From contig JAPFFF010000016.1 of the NCBI GenBank assembly GCA_039105265.1, positions 1,426,001 through 1,490,000 of the forward strand: DNA of 64,000 nucleotides, given 5' to 3'. Source of the stretch: Tritrichomonas musculus (Eukaryota; Parabasalia; Tritrichomonadida; Tritrichomonadidae). The position numbers and the translations under genes are program-made. Of the stretch, positions 54,101-60,826 are shown one piece after another. The notes under the pieces are model-generated. The model was not told where the DNA came from and made no database searches. It worked only from the letters and a program-made list of their open reading frames with translations. Positions within the stretch are counted from its first letter, which is position 1. Every line of letters begins with the position of its first letter.

Positions 54101-56747
54101 AGAATATAAAAATACCGAATATGGTCACGTTCGAATGGCAATGAAGAAAGATATTGAAAATTATAACAAAAAGAATGATAACGAATTTAATTTCGAAGTC
54201 GAACGGAAAAAGTTTGAGAAGAAAGGGAAAGATTTATCATTACTTAATAATTATGTGAAAGCTGCTTTACAATATTCATATGATGAAAATTTAGATGATC
54301 TCATAAGTGAATTCAATGCAAATATTGACGATGAAAAATTGAAATTAGATTCAGAAAAACTTCAAACATACACAAATGCTTATGAAATTGTTAAATATTG
54401 TAAATTAACTCCATTACAGAAAAGATATGAAACTGCTTTTGGCCAAAAAATAACTTTGGATCAAATGATGTATTACCCATATAAAATTCGTGATAAGGTT
54501 CAATGGAACATTCAAAACGAGAAAGATTTACAATTTGATATTGAGACAGCTTATCATGCAAATCTTGCAAGAATTGTTCATAAGGAATCTCTAGAATTTC
54601 AAGGAATACCAAGAAAAGAACAAGAAACATATGAAGAATATATTGATAATTTACGATATAATCCAGCTACTCAACAACATGATAAAATTTCAGAAGACGA
54701 ATTGATTGGTGAATATCAAATAGCGTTTAAATCCTTTGAGAAAGAAAAAACTGACACAGAAAAGAAAATAATTGAAAACATCGATGCAATAAATAAAAAT
54801 TTGGAAGAAGGTTCAAAAGTGACAAAAGATGAGTTGAAAGGATTAACATATTCAGCAAAAGATTTGGATTATGTGAACGCAATTTTAGACTTCAAACCAT
54901 TATATGAAAATCATTTTGGAAAAACAAAAATAAATGTAAAAGATATTGTTAATAAATTTGCACCAGATAAGAAAAATATCGATTGGGTATATGTTTTAGA
55001 AAGTATTGCATTTATACCAATTTTAGATGATCATAATGCACTTCAAAAGAAGAAAGGAACAATGAAAACAGAAGATGTTGCATTTGTTCATCAAAGTTAT
55101 ATCGAACCAGAAATAGCAAAAAGAACAGATAAAAAAGTGACAGTAGATGATATTCGAAATGCATATATCAAATATAAAGAAAAAGTCAATACCGAAAAGA
55201 AAGAATTTTTCAAGAATCTATTAGAAGAATATCATAAACATATCGATGATAGTTCTGAAACATATGAAAAGCTAGCTGAGTTATATCCGTCATTGGATGA
55301 TTTAGAAAGATATTTGAAATTGAATCGCTATATTGCAAAGACGAATAAATATTATCGAGATCTGAAAACAAATTATAAGAAAGAAAATACTCTCTTAAAA
55401 TATGATGATTATAAAGATAAACCATTGAATAATTTGGAACCAAGTATCATTCTTTTGCAACAAAAAGAGAATGAAGCAAAGAAACAATGGGATGATGAGA
55501 AAGCAAAAGATGATAAAGAGAAAGAACATAAAAAGAAAGTCGAAGAGAAATTAAAAGATTTGAATTCGTATCGTCGAAAAATAAATATGACTGAAATTGG
55601 ATTTGAAAGATTTAAGAATCAAGATACTGAAACTGCATTACATGAAATTCAAAATATGATAAATGAAGCTCAAGAAAAAGAAAGACAACAAAATCAAAAT
55701 AATGGTAATACAATTGGTGGTGCATTAAGAAATACTGGATATACAAATCCATTCAATAAGCCCGCAACAACACCAACCACAACAACAACACCAACAACCA
55801 CAACAACAACACCAACAACCACAAATACAGATTTAACAATTAATGATGATTCAGAAAAGAAAGAAGAGAATGTTTGGGCTAAACGTTATGAAGGTGGAAT
55901 TACAAGTTTAATTCAACAAAGTTCGAAAGGTAATGTATCAATACGTCAATTATTGTTAGAACAACAAAAGAAAAATAAATTAAACGGAAAAACATCAATT
56001 ATGTCTCAATTTAATGAAAATCTTCCTCCTAAACCTGTTGTTCCATATCAAACAAATTCAAATATAAATAATTTATTTTCATCTAAAACAACAATGACAG
56101 AAGAGAAAGAAACACCAATAGAAAAGAAACCATTAGTAAGTCCAATATCTGAAAAACCAATGACAATGACAAAAATTGAACCAGGAAAGAAAATTAACTT
56201 ATTACCAACAAAAGTTGACGAACCAGAAGTAATTCAAACAAAATCAATGACTCAAATTTTACCAAGAAGAGGTCGGAAAAATGCACCATTACGATTTAAA
56301 GTATTGGCTCAAAAACAGAAACCAATTGAAACAAAAATTGAGGAAAAGATTGATGATGATGATGTTGAGGAAGTTAAACCAAAGAAACCAACAATTAATA
56401 CAAAAACTAAAGGAAATAAGAATTTGAAGAAACAAAAATCAGAAAGAAGTAAACTTTTGAAAAAGAAGAAGAAAGAACCAAAAAATAAATTTGATATTGA
56501 TATTGAAGCGAAAACAAAACCAAAAATAATTGATGAAAAAAGTACAATCGACAAACTGGATCTATCAAAAACAAAACCCGTGAAACCTATTATTGAACCT
56601 GTAAAACCTATTATTGAACCTGTAAAACCTATTATTGAACCTGTAAAACCTATTATTGAACCTGTAAAACCTATTATCACATCTGAAACTCCAAGTGTTA
56701 TTTCAAATAATCCTCAATTAATGAAGTTCATGAATTCAAAGCTTTAA
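45168..56747 (+). CDS. Giant 3859-residue element protein
   Basis: A single open frame of 11.6 kb. The protein is Asn/Glu/Lys/Gln/Tyr-rich and mostly helical. It opens with MTENQQPEQNQQPEQLTDEQ and long charged helices. From about residue 1300 onward, loosely repeated modules of about 80-150 residues carry signatures such as YKNEFGKDYV (about 2657), YKNQFGKEFD (about 2741), YETAFGQKIT (about 3086) and YENHFGKTKI (about 3246), each followed by a 'D-L' helix start. A Thr/Pro stretch lies at about 3530-3550, then a Lys-rich tail. Five copies of EPVKPII lie at about 3805-3840. No enzymatic motif, signal peptide or membrane span is visible. Given its place before the packaging and capsid genes, a large structural or tape-measure-like role is possible, but this is inference. 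Confidence 0.8.
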   Translation: MTENQQPEQNQQPEQLTDEQLLAKYQEAKQDLLNNKGGVISKYGGYIFPDEDSRQEFDWLYDACCKVSNEPPKLNTVINYYQKHPKEIENEWIDLIEYTRVVLDFTINSEVRNIYCPGFGIAEIDKEFQICKTNNKSLLDSLENFRKYRLDRLFKVFGIDDEEIKEWKSNYQSGGEYLGWTELEAAFWWSVCQRIYRFNGKYEIDYLVKILEIRDPLADIVSFRGISYHQEMVKFYLTMKDDILNINFNILTGLIQNQDLNTMVNYFRSKITRTSPAGNQIICPKELFDIRVWDYYQDAANNTIKDVFSKLKLLEEKFIELEALGWKNTYIVYTWTFYKLREQNIRYLEPDNAINTFIDLTNILPTLGTDDCLKLLYVPGIETTYNAIAKLTDTQITAFRIDTQKSKNYQRILEAQRIKKRAIYDLIREIYAVKNPNVQGQLTVDQVDQIYYTKFNERYKNNQDPSQINEHILDELQNEYKEISPEKAKLKIEEFQKQRLWSNEELWRFCVMFNYAKGIETSGDADILCDSLSQEYDLNYYAAKEFLQDTLDQSNPIEKEKYIEAEIVAMHVNLIFIKEKDGYSRQKFWFGFYNNIPQLQETKEHEVNEAIQGLGPQNLTDEQQFTQKHNLTMKWYRKEYQRKKDEFKKFLTDHPGQQFETFAIFHDQYQEEMMKREKKQNEEDEAFAKEIQDSIEIPERKLEAIVQESNMEIENPERVKEIKKQSLLLEKDELLEEYKQKCLSFFEENSYGLPWIQISNWANLDNEISGIQKLIAEETIQTIDELQACMSEHSRNMIDNWIKVIGKFYLKFENNIQTTNETLDAELGKLTIVKQADNHYAKDDLEKILTLLNRSFQDIRLIVNEEFDSLYRMTGNTTNLDAESYYQKKIIQKLNNDFITRGEVPTKIEVIEQLQKGSGSKIEEVEFPRYLGLYQSAVNEILKPFNLSKNKLTEFYSLFVKDGSCQALFKEDREKQWENKLNETSEIVKNYRDRYEQSLSNRKNMIKDLIQIEQETSKYRPNSNYNQAVRKSELEALYINGDQITKDLDEDLSHRLNFAIQENDIEQKENKKKKVLSMLNSHGLQVDDDTLERYTAMYNDKEGKRAVEQDITNAKTTLTNKLKSDVQSKITENLIKINQIAEKVPGVSSVDENTILQNVTNKILSNPNQINTIIDEEEEKWKEKLEQALKQENDYMSAKIVEILRQSKRKFDQNDVIQIRSQFIKQNDIPTKEAQFEEWQRSWIASKQDIDKKMGEIITIIAQRANLEGQPFDQQKEENEIFIKDIESETEQSKALEKLQNRLNNEKSLLKSVQDKKKLENLKVQVQHAYGSEFTDNFWNGILVDQKIENKEEYIKELIKNKNTEKGKEDENLKNAINESFTTLFPDWDINQYRFDHLVQYLVLYTPNVETKADLLKYMNDHKEDFFRGGIVMKRWNKYSYNNKKIGFQSLIDYRYNLDEIFNMLKRYQAEIQIFEYSPIKIIELKNVSPPLKSDGQPDYNQIITNYQNIVQQYQNLERQKKNDQAFYQEFNERTKKIHDKEQKDDLFKEVVGHCNNSGDIQQYLNARTYYISMGHDMDKYFDRLEFEKVYKSYEGKENMNLKMDVIIGNTKAEDIPQINMLEQELHNLYPTRFTDKRFRDVKMTYFPQNGSAYKFYLESELAYDKYKKYHEKQSHFPTFMDYFQNQTNGDFSTHGQYFQDEVADIEETERVLSLNDNINNKIRELNEFLPNDDQYSIKRIAAAWRNKNVVQVGESLQNMINNQINGRDTNANLDQALMIWKQHFPEDLKSPSDWRMEWEGNYNAINAINKLGALYEFYYKTHPWEGVNLKKFVREKAKDSITEAQKILQDYYDKNYHNYSVTWDQSSVFHDYLEKYSKAFGRNYVEAWGHLYGKFNGDLNECIDFFESYEKVKKINEKFPKKGNKLYNDVIQYFNEYMKMTDPTVKSAYRKNWQEKYDSYKKTSKTWSTDSNYKKARELLAKIKPQYVSYITQPDLTWTNEEMYANYLIPIVSTYYKQLNNGKDYSMTGQEKDSTLFDQILAKVEEKEQDEETWGKSDVEATFESYKSTNQIDSTLTYKQLKDKYKTPEKARIAIEIDKYRKLIKNRFSIFDEDLPGDTRFTGYHETALDSEERLAWCRKFYSQITQNYAQSWNSPAFNEIWHKYRYYHNDDEQTSSIEKTAALYNFDYNKGKTDLNYKYHLDLYNDTFKKKYTVKTKKDKYISLTSDKAGELTDEQKEQVIDIIQTAVRGYNQYRSDEFQNALLTLNRHADREWTIHDIVLEYEDNYQGALFFCQCQTLKYKLIALLPDKVKEINEIPNSTDGKTKLEKMLREAEKDERSFFSVTFQDLLRHYNHITQEVHDVDSIRDKLGKNFKDCTNRMKIELIKYELETVYEYPKVKLNAINGDNWEQILDKLERLQNELNLKINKFGGDTVVTRYWNEYARTGNAFSDITELLKYKEYDIDEAKYEFLSKIWEKWSGQKDDLKGTTLKEKIKNLQILCDAYFDKYNRFRSDPVLIQLINDHSNKVTWETLINKFQTETNVEKAVFDARAYVANEMNRDQYAVMLRDLGETDNDYLKIEDPQQLFKYLEDKIQRYHENRTKWTTLDADRQIWNSNHKEDKLPEWQNAYKKWKGDWDNAYEALRANALSVWYKNEFGKDYVSDKTNKEKVITLTDLKNRYDSHYKGVGKWRRYWKDYDKRFEKKTTFEEIVNLFQDDVDAAEDYFLYHIMRSKYKNQFGKEFDDLKNPTREDIKDLEIEVKRLDKAKNKAANDQKLRDLFEEYQRKYPESDTAVVSTIRSMLNQHNMNVEETKYYLELKNIIKDFETKYNYVISDHDLMEGEYGSTKEAQIKKLKVEYQRFENEYDKLQNFPKIKEYLEIYNDDLGEGKSLLDLFNKEENDHNAYKTYYEILITVHNKKNPNKAKDINQKPQSYSRACDDLKLEVENILEAIRKFGGNKQWSKLTNAEKDEIVKEYKNTEYGHVRMAMKKDIENYNKKNDNEFNFEVERKKFEKKGKDLSLLNNYVKAALQYSYDENLDDLISEFNANIDDEKLKLDSEKLQTYTNAYEIVKYCKLTPLQKRYETAFGQKITLDQMMYYPYKIRDKVQWNIQNEKDLQFDIETAYHANLARIVHKESLEFQGIPRKEQETYEEYIDNLRYNPATQQHDKISEDELIGEYQIAFKSFEKEKTDTEKKIIENIDAINKNLEEGSKVTKDELKGLTYSAKDLDYVNAILDFKPLYENHFGKTKINVKDIVNKFAPDKKNIDWVYVLESIAFIPILDDHNALQKKKGTMKTEDVAFVHQSYIEPEIAKRTDKKVTVDDIRNAYIKYKEKVNTEKKEFFKNLLEEYHKHIDDSSETYEKLAELYPSLDDLERYLKLNRYIAKTNKYYRDLKTNYKKENTLLKYDDYKDKPLNNLEPSIILLQQKENEAKKQWDDEKAKDDKEKEHKKKVEEKLKDLNSYRRKINMTEIGFERFKNQDTETALHEIQNMINEAQEKERQQNQNNGNTIGGALRNTGYTNPFNKPATTPTTTTTPTTTTTTPTTTNTDLTINDDSEKKEENVWAKRYEGGITSLIQQSSKGNVSIRQLLLEQQKKNKLNGKTSIMSQFNENLPPKPVVPYQTNSNINNLFSSKTTMTEEKETPIEKKPLVSPISEKPMTMTKIEPGKKINLLPTKVDEPEVIQTKSMTQILPRRGRKNAPLRFKVLAQKQKPIETKIEEKIDDDDVEEVKPKKPTINTKTKGNKNLKKQKSERSKLLKKKKKEPKNKFDIDIEAKTKPKIIDEKSTIDKLDLSKTKPVKPIIEPVKPIIEPVKPIIEPVKPIIEPVKPIITSETPSVISNNPQLMKFMNSKL

Positions 56748-56784
56748 ATTTATCTTCTTTGATTTTTATTTTTATTCAAAAATC

Positions 56785-57261
56785 ATGAGTAACGCAGAGA
56801 TAACAGAATTAAGAAAGTTGTTACAGGAATTCAAGAAACCAGAAAAGAAACCAAGAAAATTATCAGCATTAAATAAATTTAAGAAATATGTTATGGGAAG
56901 AGTTACTGAAAAAGCAATGGCTGAAACAAATTATGTTGATTTAATTCCAGTTGACAAAATGAGATTATTATGTAAAGCTTATCCAATTGTATGGGATCAA
57001 TTAGTTTTACAACCACTTTATCAAGAATATGGTTTGACAACAGAAGAAGAACAAAGAAGATATCGTGGAAATAAAACAACTCAAGAAGATTATCATAAAA
57101 TTGTTGACGGTTTAATTGAAAAATTGAAAACTGGACCAAAAGACGATAGACAACATTTTGAAGAAGATATTGAACAATTATTAGTAGCTGCAATTCAACA
57201 AGCATCAAGTGAATTTGATGAGGATGAAGATGAAGCAGATGACGAAACAACTGAAGAGTAA
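56785..57261 (+). CDS. Small acidic-tailed element protein (158 aa)
   Basis: The ATG is at 56785, 37 bases after the giant gene. The N-terminus is basic and helical (LRKLLQEFKKPEKKPRKLSA), the middle is helical with conserved-looking aromatic residues (MRLLCKAYPIVWDQLVLQPL), and the tail is strongly acidic (SEFDEDEDEADDETTEE). No family was recognised. A TTTTTATT run before the ATG resembles the run before the giant gene and the 62687 gene. Confidence 0.65.
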   Translation: MSNAEITELRKLLQEFKKPEKKPRKLSALNKFKKYVMGRVTEKAMAETNYVDLIPVDKMRLLCKAYPIVWDQLVLQPLYQEYGLTTEEEQRRYRGNKTTQEDYHKIVDGLIEKLKTGPKDDRQHFEEDIEQLLVAAIQQASSEFDEDEDEADDETTEE

Positions 57262-57311
57262 AAATTTTGTTATCTTTTTTTTACATAATTTAGTTGGAAT
57301 TTAAAAAATAA

Positions 57312-58175
57312 ATGAGTGACAGTGATTATTTTAGTGATAGTGAAGAAGAAGAAGTTAACTTTGAGAAAGAAAACATTCGATCAAAAATAAAAGCAAGATT
57401 AAAATCAAATTTGAGTCCAAAGAATGATTCTTTAATTGCTCCAATTCATGAAGATATCGTTGCTAAATATAATTCTGTTAATGTTATTGTAGGTAAACAA
57501 AGTATGGGAAAAACAGTTACAGCATTAGAAGAAATAATCAAAATTTCAATACTTAATACTCATCATTTATTAGTTTATGTTACAAAAGATGGTGAAGAGA
57601 ATGATAAAAGTTGGTTATCATTGAAACCATTATTACAAATGCCAACAGTTGTAGTTAGTGAAAAAGATGCTGAAAAATGTATTGATGAATTATTAGCAGC
57701 AAAAAGTTTATATTACAAAATTCGAAGAGAAAGAACCAAAAATAAAATTGCACAAGATCAATTAGATGACTTATTTAATGTTTTGTTTGTTGAAGATTTT
57801 GATCGAGAATATTTACATTCAATCGTATTATTTGATGATATTTCAAATTCAAAATTATTCTCGTCAGAAGAATCATTTTTTAGTCAATTATTACGTAGAT
57901 GTCGTCATACAAATATGTCTTATTTCTTATTAGTTCAAGGTTGGAAAGGGTTAAAACCACATATTAAAAATGAAATAAGTACTTTATATTTATTGCCTGG
58001 TTTTAATAAACAACAATTACGTTACATTTATTCTCAAGCAGCAAGTAATTTAGATTTTGAAGACTTTTTTGATGCTTTCCAACAATTAAATGAAATGAAA
58101 CATGAACATCCAGATGAACATCCAATGATTGTTATTCAATGTTCTTCAGGTGGTGATACGTATATTAGGTCTTAG
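57312..58175 (+). CDS. A32-like genome-packaging ATPase
   Basis: This is a 287-residue P-loop ATPase. The Walker A motif GKQSMGKT lies at about residues 62-69, within VNVIVGKQSMGKTVTALEEI. The Walker B motif is SIVLFDDIS at about 171-179. RCRHTNMSYFLLVQGWKGLK, with a possible sensor residue, follows. Length and order fit the FtsK/HerA-type packaging ATPases (A32-like) found in Polintons, virophages and large DNA viruses, which drive DNA into the preformed capsid. The N-terminal 45 residues are acidic (DYFSDSEEEEVNFEKEN). Its stop overlaps the end of the minus-strand gene at 58165. Confidence 0.8.
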   Translation: MSDSDYFSDSEEEEVNFEKENIRSKIKARLKSNLSPKNDSLIAPIHEDIVAKYNSVNVIVGKQSMGKTVTALEEIIKISILNTHHLLVYVTKDGEENDKSWLSLKPLLQMPTVVVSEKDAEKCIDELLAAKSLYYKIRRERTKNKIAQDQLDDLFNVLFVEDFDREYLHSIVLFDDISNSKLFSSEESFFSQLLRRCRHTNMSYFLLVQGWKGLKPHIKNEISTLYLLPGFNKQQLRYIYSQAASNLDFEDFFDAFQQLNEMKHEHPDEHPMIVIQCSSGGDTYIRS

Positions 58176-58467
58176 AGTTAATAAAATTTATAACATCATT
58201 CAAAGTAATTTTAATTTTTGCAATATCATCTTTGATCTTCATAATTTCTGAATCGTCTTTTTCTTCGTCTTCATTAACCTTCTTTAACATTAATTCACCT
58301 TTGATTTTGGTTATACGATAACCTTGAATATGATACTTTTTGTTTAGTTTATGTGTTGTTTCTGAATCTAGTTGTTCTTTGTTCTTAGAATAGAATAAAT
58401 TAAACTCATCAATTGTTTTAAACTCTTTTAAATAATTTTGAATAGGTTCAATAATTTTCAATTCCAT
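58165..58467 (-). CDS. Small element protein (100 aa)
   Basis: The ATG is at 58467-58465. The protein begins MELKIIEPIQNYLKEFKTID, contains TTHKLNKKYHIQGYRITKIK near its middle, and ends in an amphipathic helix (IMKIKDDIAKIKITLNDVIN). The central segment looks like a compact conserved domain, but I cannot name it. It is convergent with the ATPase gene, overlapping it by 11 bases. Confidence 0.6.
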   Translation of the reverse strand: MELKIIEPIQNYLKEFKTIDEFNLFYSKNKEQLDSETTHKLNKKYHIQGYRITKIKGELMLKKVNEDEEKDDSEIMKIKDDIAKIKITLNDVINFINSKT

Positions 58468-58518
58468 TTTAAAAAAAATAAAATTTGTTTAAACATTTTT
58501 GAAAATATTTAAAACAAT

Positions 58519-58650
58519 ATGCTGATTGAAATTCTCTTAGGAACACTTGTTTTGATTGAGTTAATGAACACATTATTAAGAGTTATAAAGCTTTTCCCTC
58601 CAAATGAGCCACCATTAGATGATGAAATTAGACGAAGAATGTACTCATAA
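58519..58650 (+). CDS. Very small single-span membrane protein (43 aa)
   Basis: The ATG is at 58519 and the stop ends at 58650. The first half is a hydrophobic helix (MLIEILLGTLVLIELMNTLL) and the tail is charged and Pro-rich (LFPPNEPPLDDEIRRRMYS). It fits neatly between two minus-strand genes without overlapping the next stop (58654). Small membrane proteins are common in such elements; no family was recognised. Confidence 0.5.
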   Translation: MLIEILLGTLVLIELMNTLLRVIKLFPPNEPPLDDEIRRRMYS

Positions 58651-58653
58651 AAT

Positions 58654-58935
58654 TTAACTAGGTCCATAATTATTATTATCATAAGCAGGTTGTAAGAATT
58701 TTTCTTTCCCAGTTTCTAACCAAGGTTGAACTTTATCATTAACTGTTCGAATACCTCTTCCAATACCACTTGCAATATTACCAATTGTTCCACCTACTGT
58801 TTCTCCAACTTTTTCTAAGACTGGCGCAACTTTATCTGCAGCAAATTGCAAACCTTTTTGAACTATCGGAACTGCTTTTTGTGCAAAATTTTTAACTTTC
58901 TCTCCTATTTTTTTAATCCAAGAACCAAAAGCCAT
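58654..58935 (-). CDS. Amphipathic protein VI-like minor virion protein candidate (93 aa)
   Basis: The ATG is at 58935-58933. The N-terminus starts MAFGSWIKKIGEKVKNFAQK and continues with amphipathic helices and Gly/Val steps (VAPVLEKVGETVGGTIGNIA, SGIGRGIRTVN). This composition and length resemble the membrane-lytic N-terminal part of adenovirus protein VI and its proposed counterparts in Polinton-type elements, beside the capsid genes. There is no catalytic motif. The assignment is by pattern and position, not by a proven match. Confidence 0.5.
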   Translation of the reverse strand: MAFGSWIKKIGEKVKNFAQKAVPIVQKGLQFAADKVAPVLEKVGETVGGTIGNIASGIGRGIRTVNDKVQPWLETGKEKFLQPAYDNNNYGPS

Positions 58936-59004
58936 TGTATAGAATTGTTTTTCATTTTAAAAAAAATTGGCTTTTCGAATTTTTTAAATTCTTCATAAAA
59001 ACAG

Positions 59005-60795
59005 ATGACTTATCAAAACGCACAATTTAAGAATTCAGGAAATGATGAAGGTGACATATTAAACTTTTTCAATAATCATTTGAGGACATTAGTACAAAAA
59101 AATGGAGGTGATAATACTTTTTCAATTGTTGAGGAACTCTGTCATGACAAAGATGAACCTATTCCAATTGGTACAAAAACAAAAATAAGATTAACTCATT
59201 CAGGCCATACAATATCTCAAATAGAAAAAGGTTTTATCAAATTAGATTTAGACATGAAACTAAAATTGAAAACACCTTATGCTGCTGGAACTACATTAGA
59301 TCCTTGTGCACATCTAAATTATATCTTTATTGGCTTCAAAAATGCAGCTGAAATAATATCTGAATTACAATTTTGGGTTGATGGAAAATTAATTAGTGGT
59401 TATCATCAAAGTGAAATGATTAAAGAAACTTTTGCATATAATTCAATTCGACCAAAAGATTCCAAAAATAACGCAGCTCATGCTCATTCATTATGGGAAA
59501 GCGTATGTTGCATGAGTCCAAATGTTGCAGGTGTTTATGTTCCTCTCATCGCTTTTCAAAATAATGTTACTGTTCCTGTTCATATGGAATTGAATATACC
59601 ATTCACCGATTTGTTAGCTTTACAAGCTTGGAGATTGTATCCAAATAGAATTTTAGGTGAAGTTGAAATAGAAGTCAAATTTTCTCTTGATGCTCTTGTT
59701 TGGTGTCAAATTCAACCGAAAAATGTTGGTGAAATCAAAAGATTTTGGGACTTACCGGTGAATGGACAAAAACAATACTCTGCTCCGAATTTACCTTTAT
59801 TGAATCGATTTTCTCAATATAGGGATGAGATAATAACCGTTGGAGAATGTAAGAAAGAAGATAATGGTTCACTGGGTGATAGTTATCTCACTGGAAACAA
59901 TGATTATTATTTAGGAATCTGTGATCTCTACAAAAAGAATAATACATTTGATTCAATTGTTTGGAAAATATCCAAAAATTCCCTTGAGATCGCGAATGAT
60001 GACGTTCGCATTGTCAAATGTCGATCGAATTGTAGTGGATTTGGAGTCAAACCTGATGTAATTGAATCATTAATGACAACATTACAAGAACCAATCATCA
60101 TTCCTTCGCAAGAATTAACCAAATATCAATTTGATATGAGGGTAACAGGAGGAAGGATTGATATTTCAAAATCTGTTCCATTAAAGAATGCAACAAATAT
60201 TACAATGATGTTTCCAGCAAAAACTACTCATACAACAGTTTATCAAAATGTTATGTTAGAGCAGTGTTGGTTATCAGTCAATAAAAAGAAATATCCAGAA
60301 ACTTATTTTGATAATACTTGGGATGGAAGATTTGTTCAATATCAATTAATGGCTAATGAATTAGATGGAAATATTGAACCAACAGATGAATTTGTTGAAT
60401 CAATCTCAAAACCAATCAATAATGTTTATCCAAAACATATGTGGATATCCGGAGAGCCAGTCGAAAAAGAGAGATTTTTATTATGTCCTTTTGATAATAC
60501 AAGTTTTGGAATCAATTTCCAATTAGAACGTGGAAATTCTGGTTATGTTTTCGATGGTGTTGATTCTGGAAATCAAGCAGTATCAATTGAATTTAAAGGA
60601 AATCTCTTAAACAGTGATACAAATAATGCATATCTTTATCCCGATGTCTCTATGACTGGAAGGCTAATTGCAGTCCAAAGTGATAAACAAGAACCAATTC
60701 CAGAAATGTGGATTTGTTCTGATACTTATTGGACTTGGTCAATTCAAGATGGTGTTCAATATTACCCACGTGGAAGACCAACTGGTTATGACTAA
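59005..60795 (+). CDS. Major capsid protein, paralog 1
   Basis: This is a 596-residue protein with an ATG at 59005. The start MTYQNAQFKNSGNDEGDILN and the end EMWICSDTYWTWSIQDGVQY are shared with the next gene. The size, beta-strand-rich sequence, a PFTDLLALQAWRLYPNRILG segment near residues 190-215 and the place after the ATPase fit a double jelly-roll major capsid protein of the Polinton type. The fold is inferred. A TCATA initiator-like sequence lies just before the ATG. Confidence 0.72.
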   Translation: MTYQNAQFKNSGNDEGDILNFFNNHLRTLVQKNGGDNTFSIVEELCHDKDEPIPIGTKTKIRLTHSGHTISQIEKGFIKLDLDMKLKLKTPYAAGTTLDPCAHLNYIFIGFKNAAEIISELQFWVDGKLISGYHQSEMIKETFAYNSIRPKDSKNNAAHAHSLWESVCCMSPNVAGVYVPLIAFQNNVTVPVHMELNIPFTDLLALQAWRLYPNRILGEVEIEVKFSLDALVWCQIQPKNVGEIKRFWDLPVNGQKQYSAPNLPLLNRFSQYRDEIITVGECKKEDNGSLGDSYLTGNNDYYLGICDLYKKNNTFDSIVWKISKNSLEIANDDVRIVKCRSNCSGFGVKPDVIESLMTTLQEPIIIPSQELTKYQFDMRVTGGRIDISKSVPLKNATNITMMFPAKTTHTTVYQNVMLEQCWLSVNKKKYPETYFDNTWDGRFVQYQLMANELDGNIEPTDEFVESISKPINNVYPKHMWISGEPVEKERFLLCPFDNTSFGINFQLERGNSGYVFDGVDSGNQAVSIEFKGNLLNSDTNNAYLYPDVSMTGRLIAVQSDKQEPIPEMWICSDTYWTWSIQDGVQYYPRGRPTGYD

Positions 60796-60826
60796 GAGAA
60801 GATCTAAATTTTTTTTGCAAGAACAA

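Noticed and set aside
56309-56680. Minus-strand IIGFTGS repeat frame
   Set aside because: Mirror of the EPVKPII repeats at the end of the giant protein.
60668-60826. Upstream extension of the second capsid gene
   Set aside because: The upstream start is TTG and the extension overlaps the first capsid gene; the ATG at 60827 matches the paralog's N-terminus.
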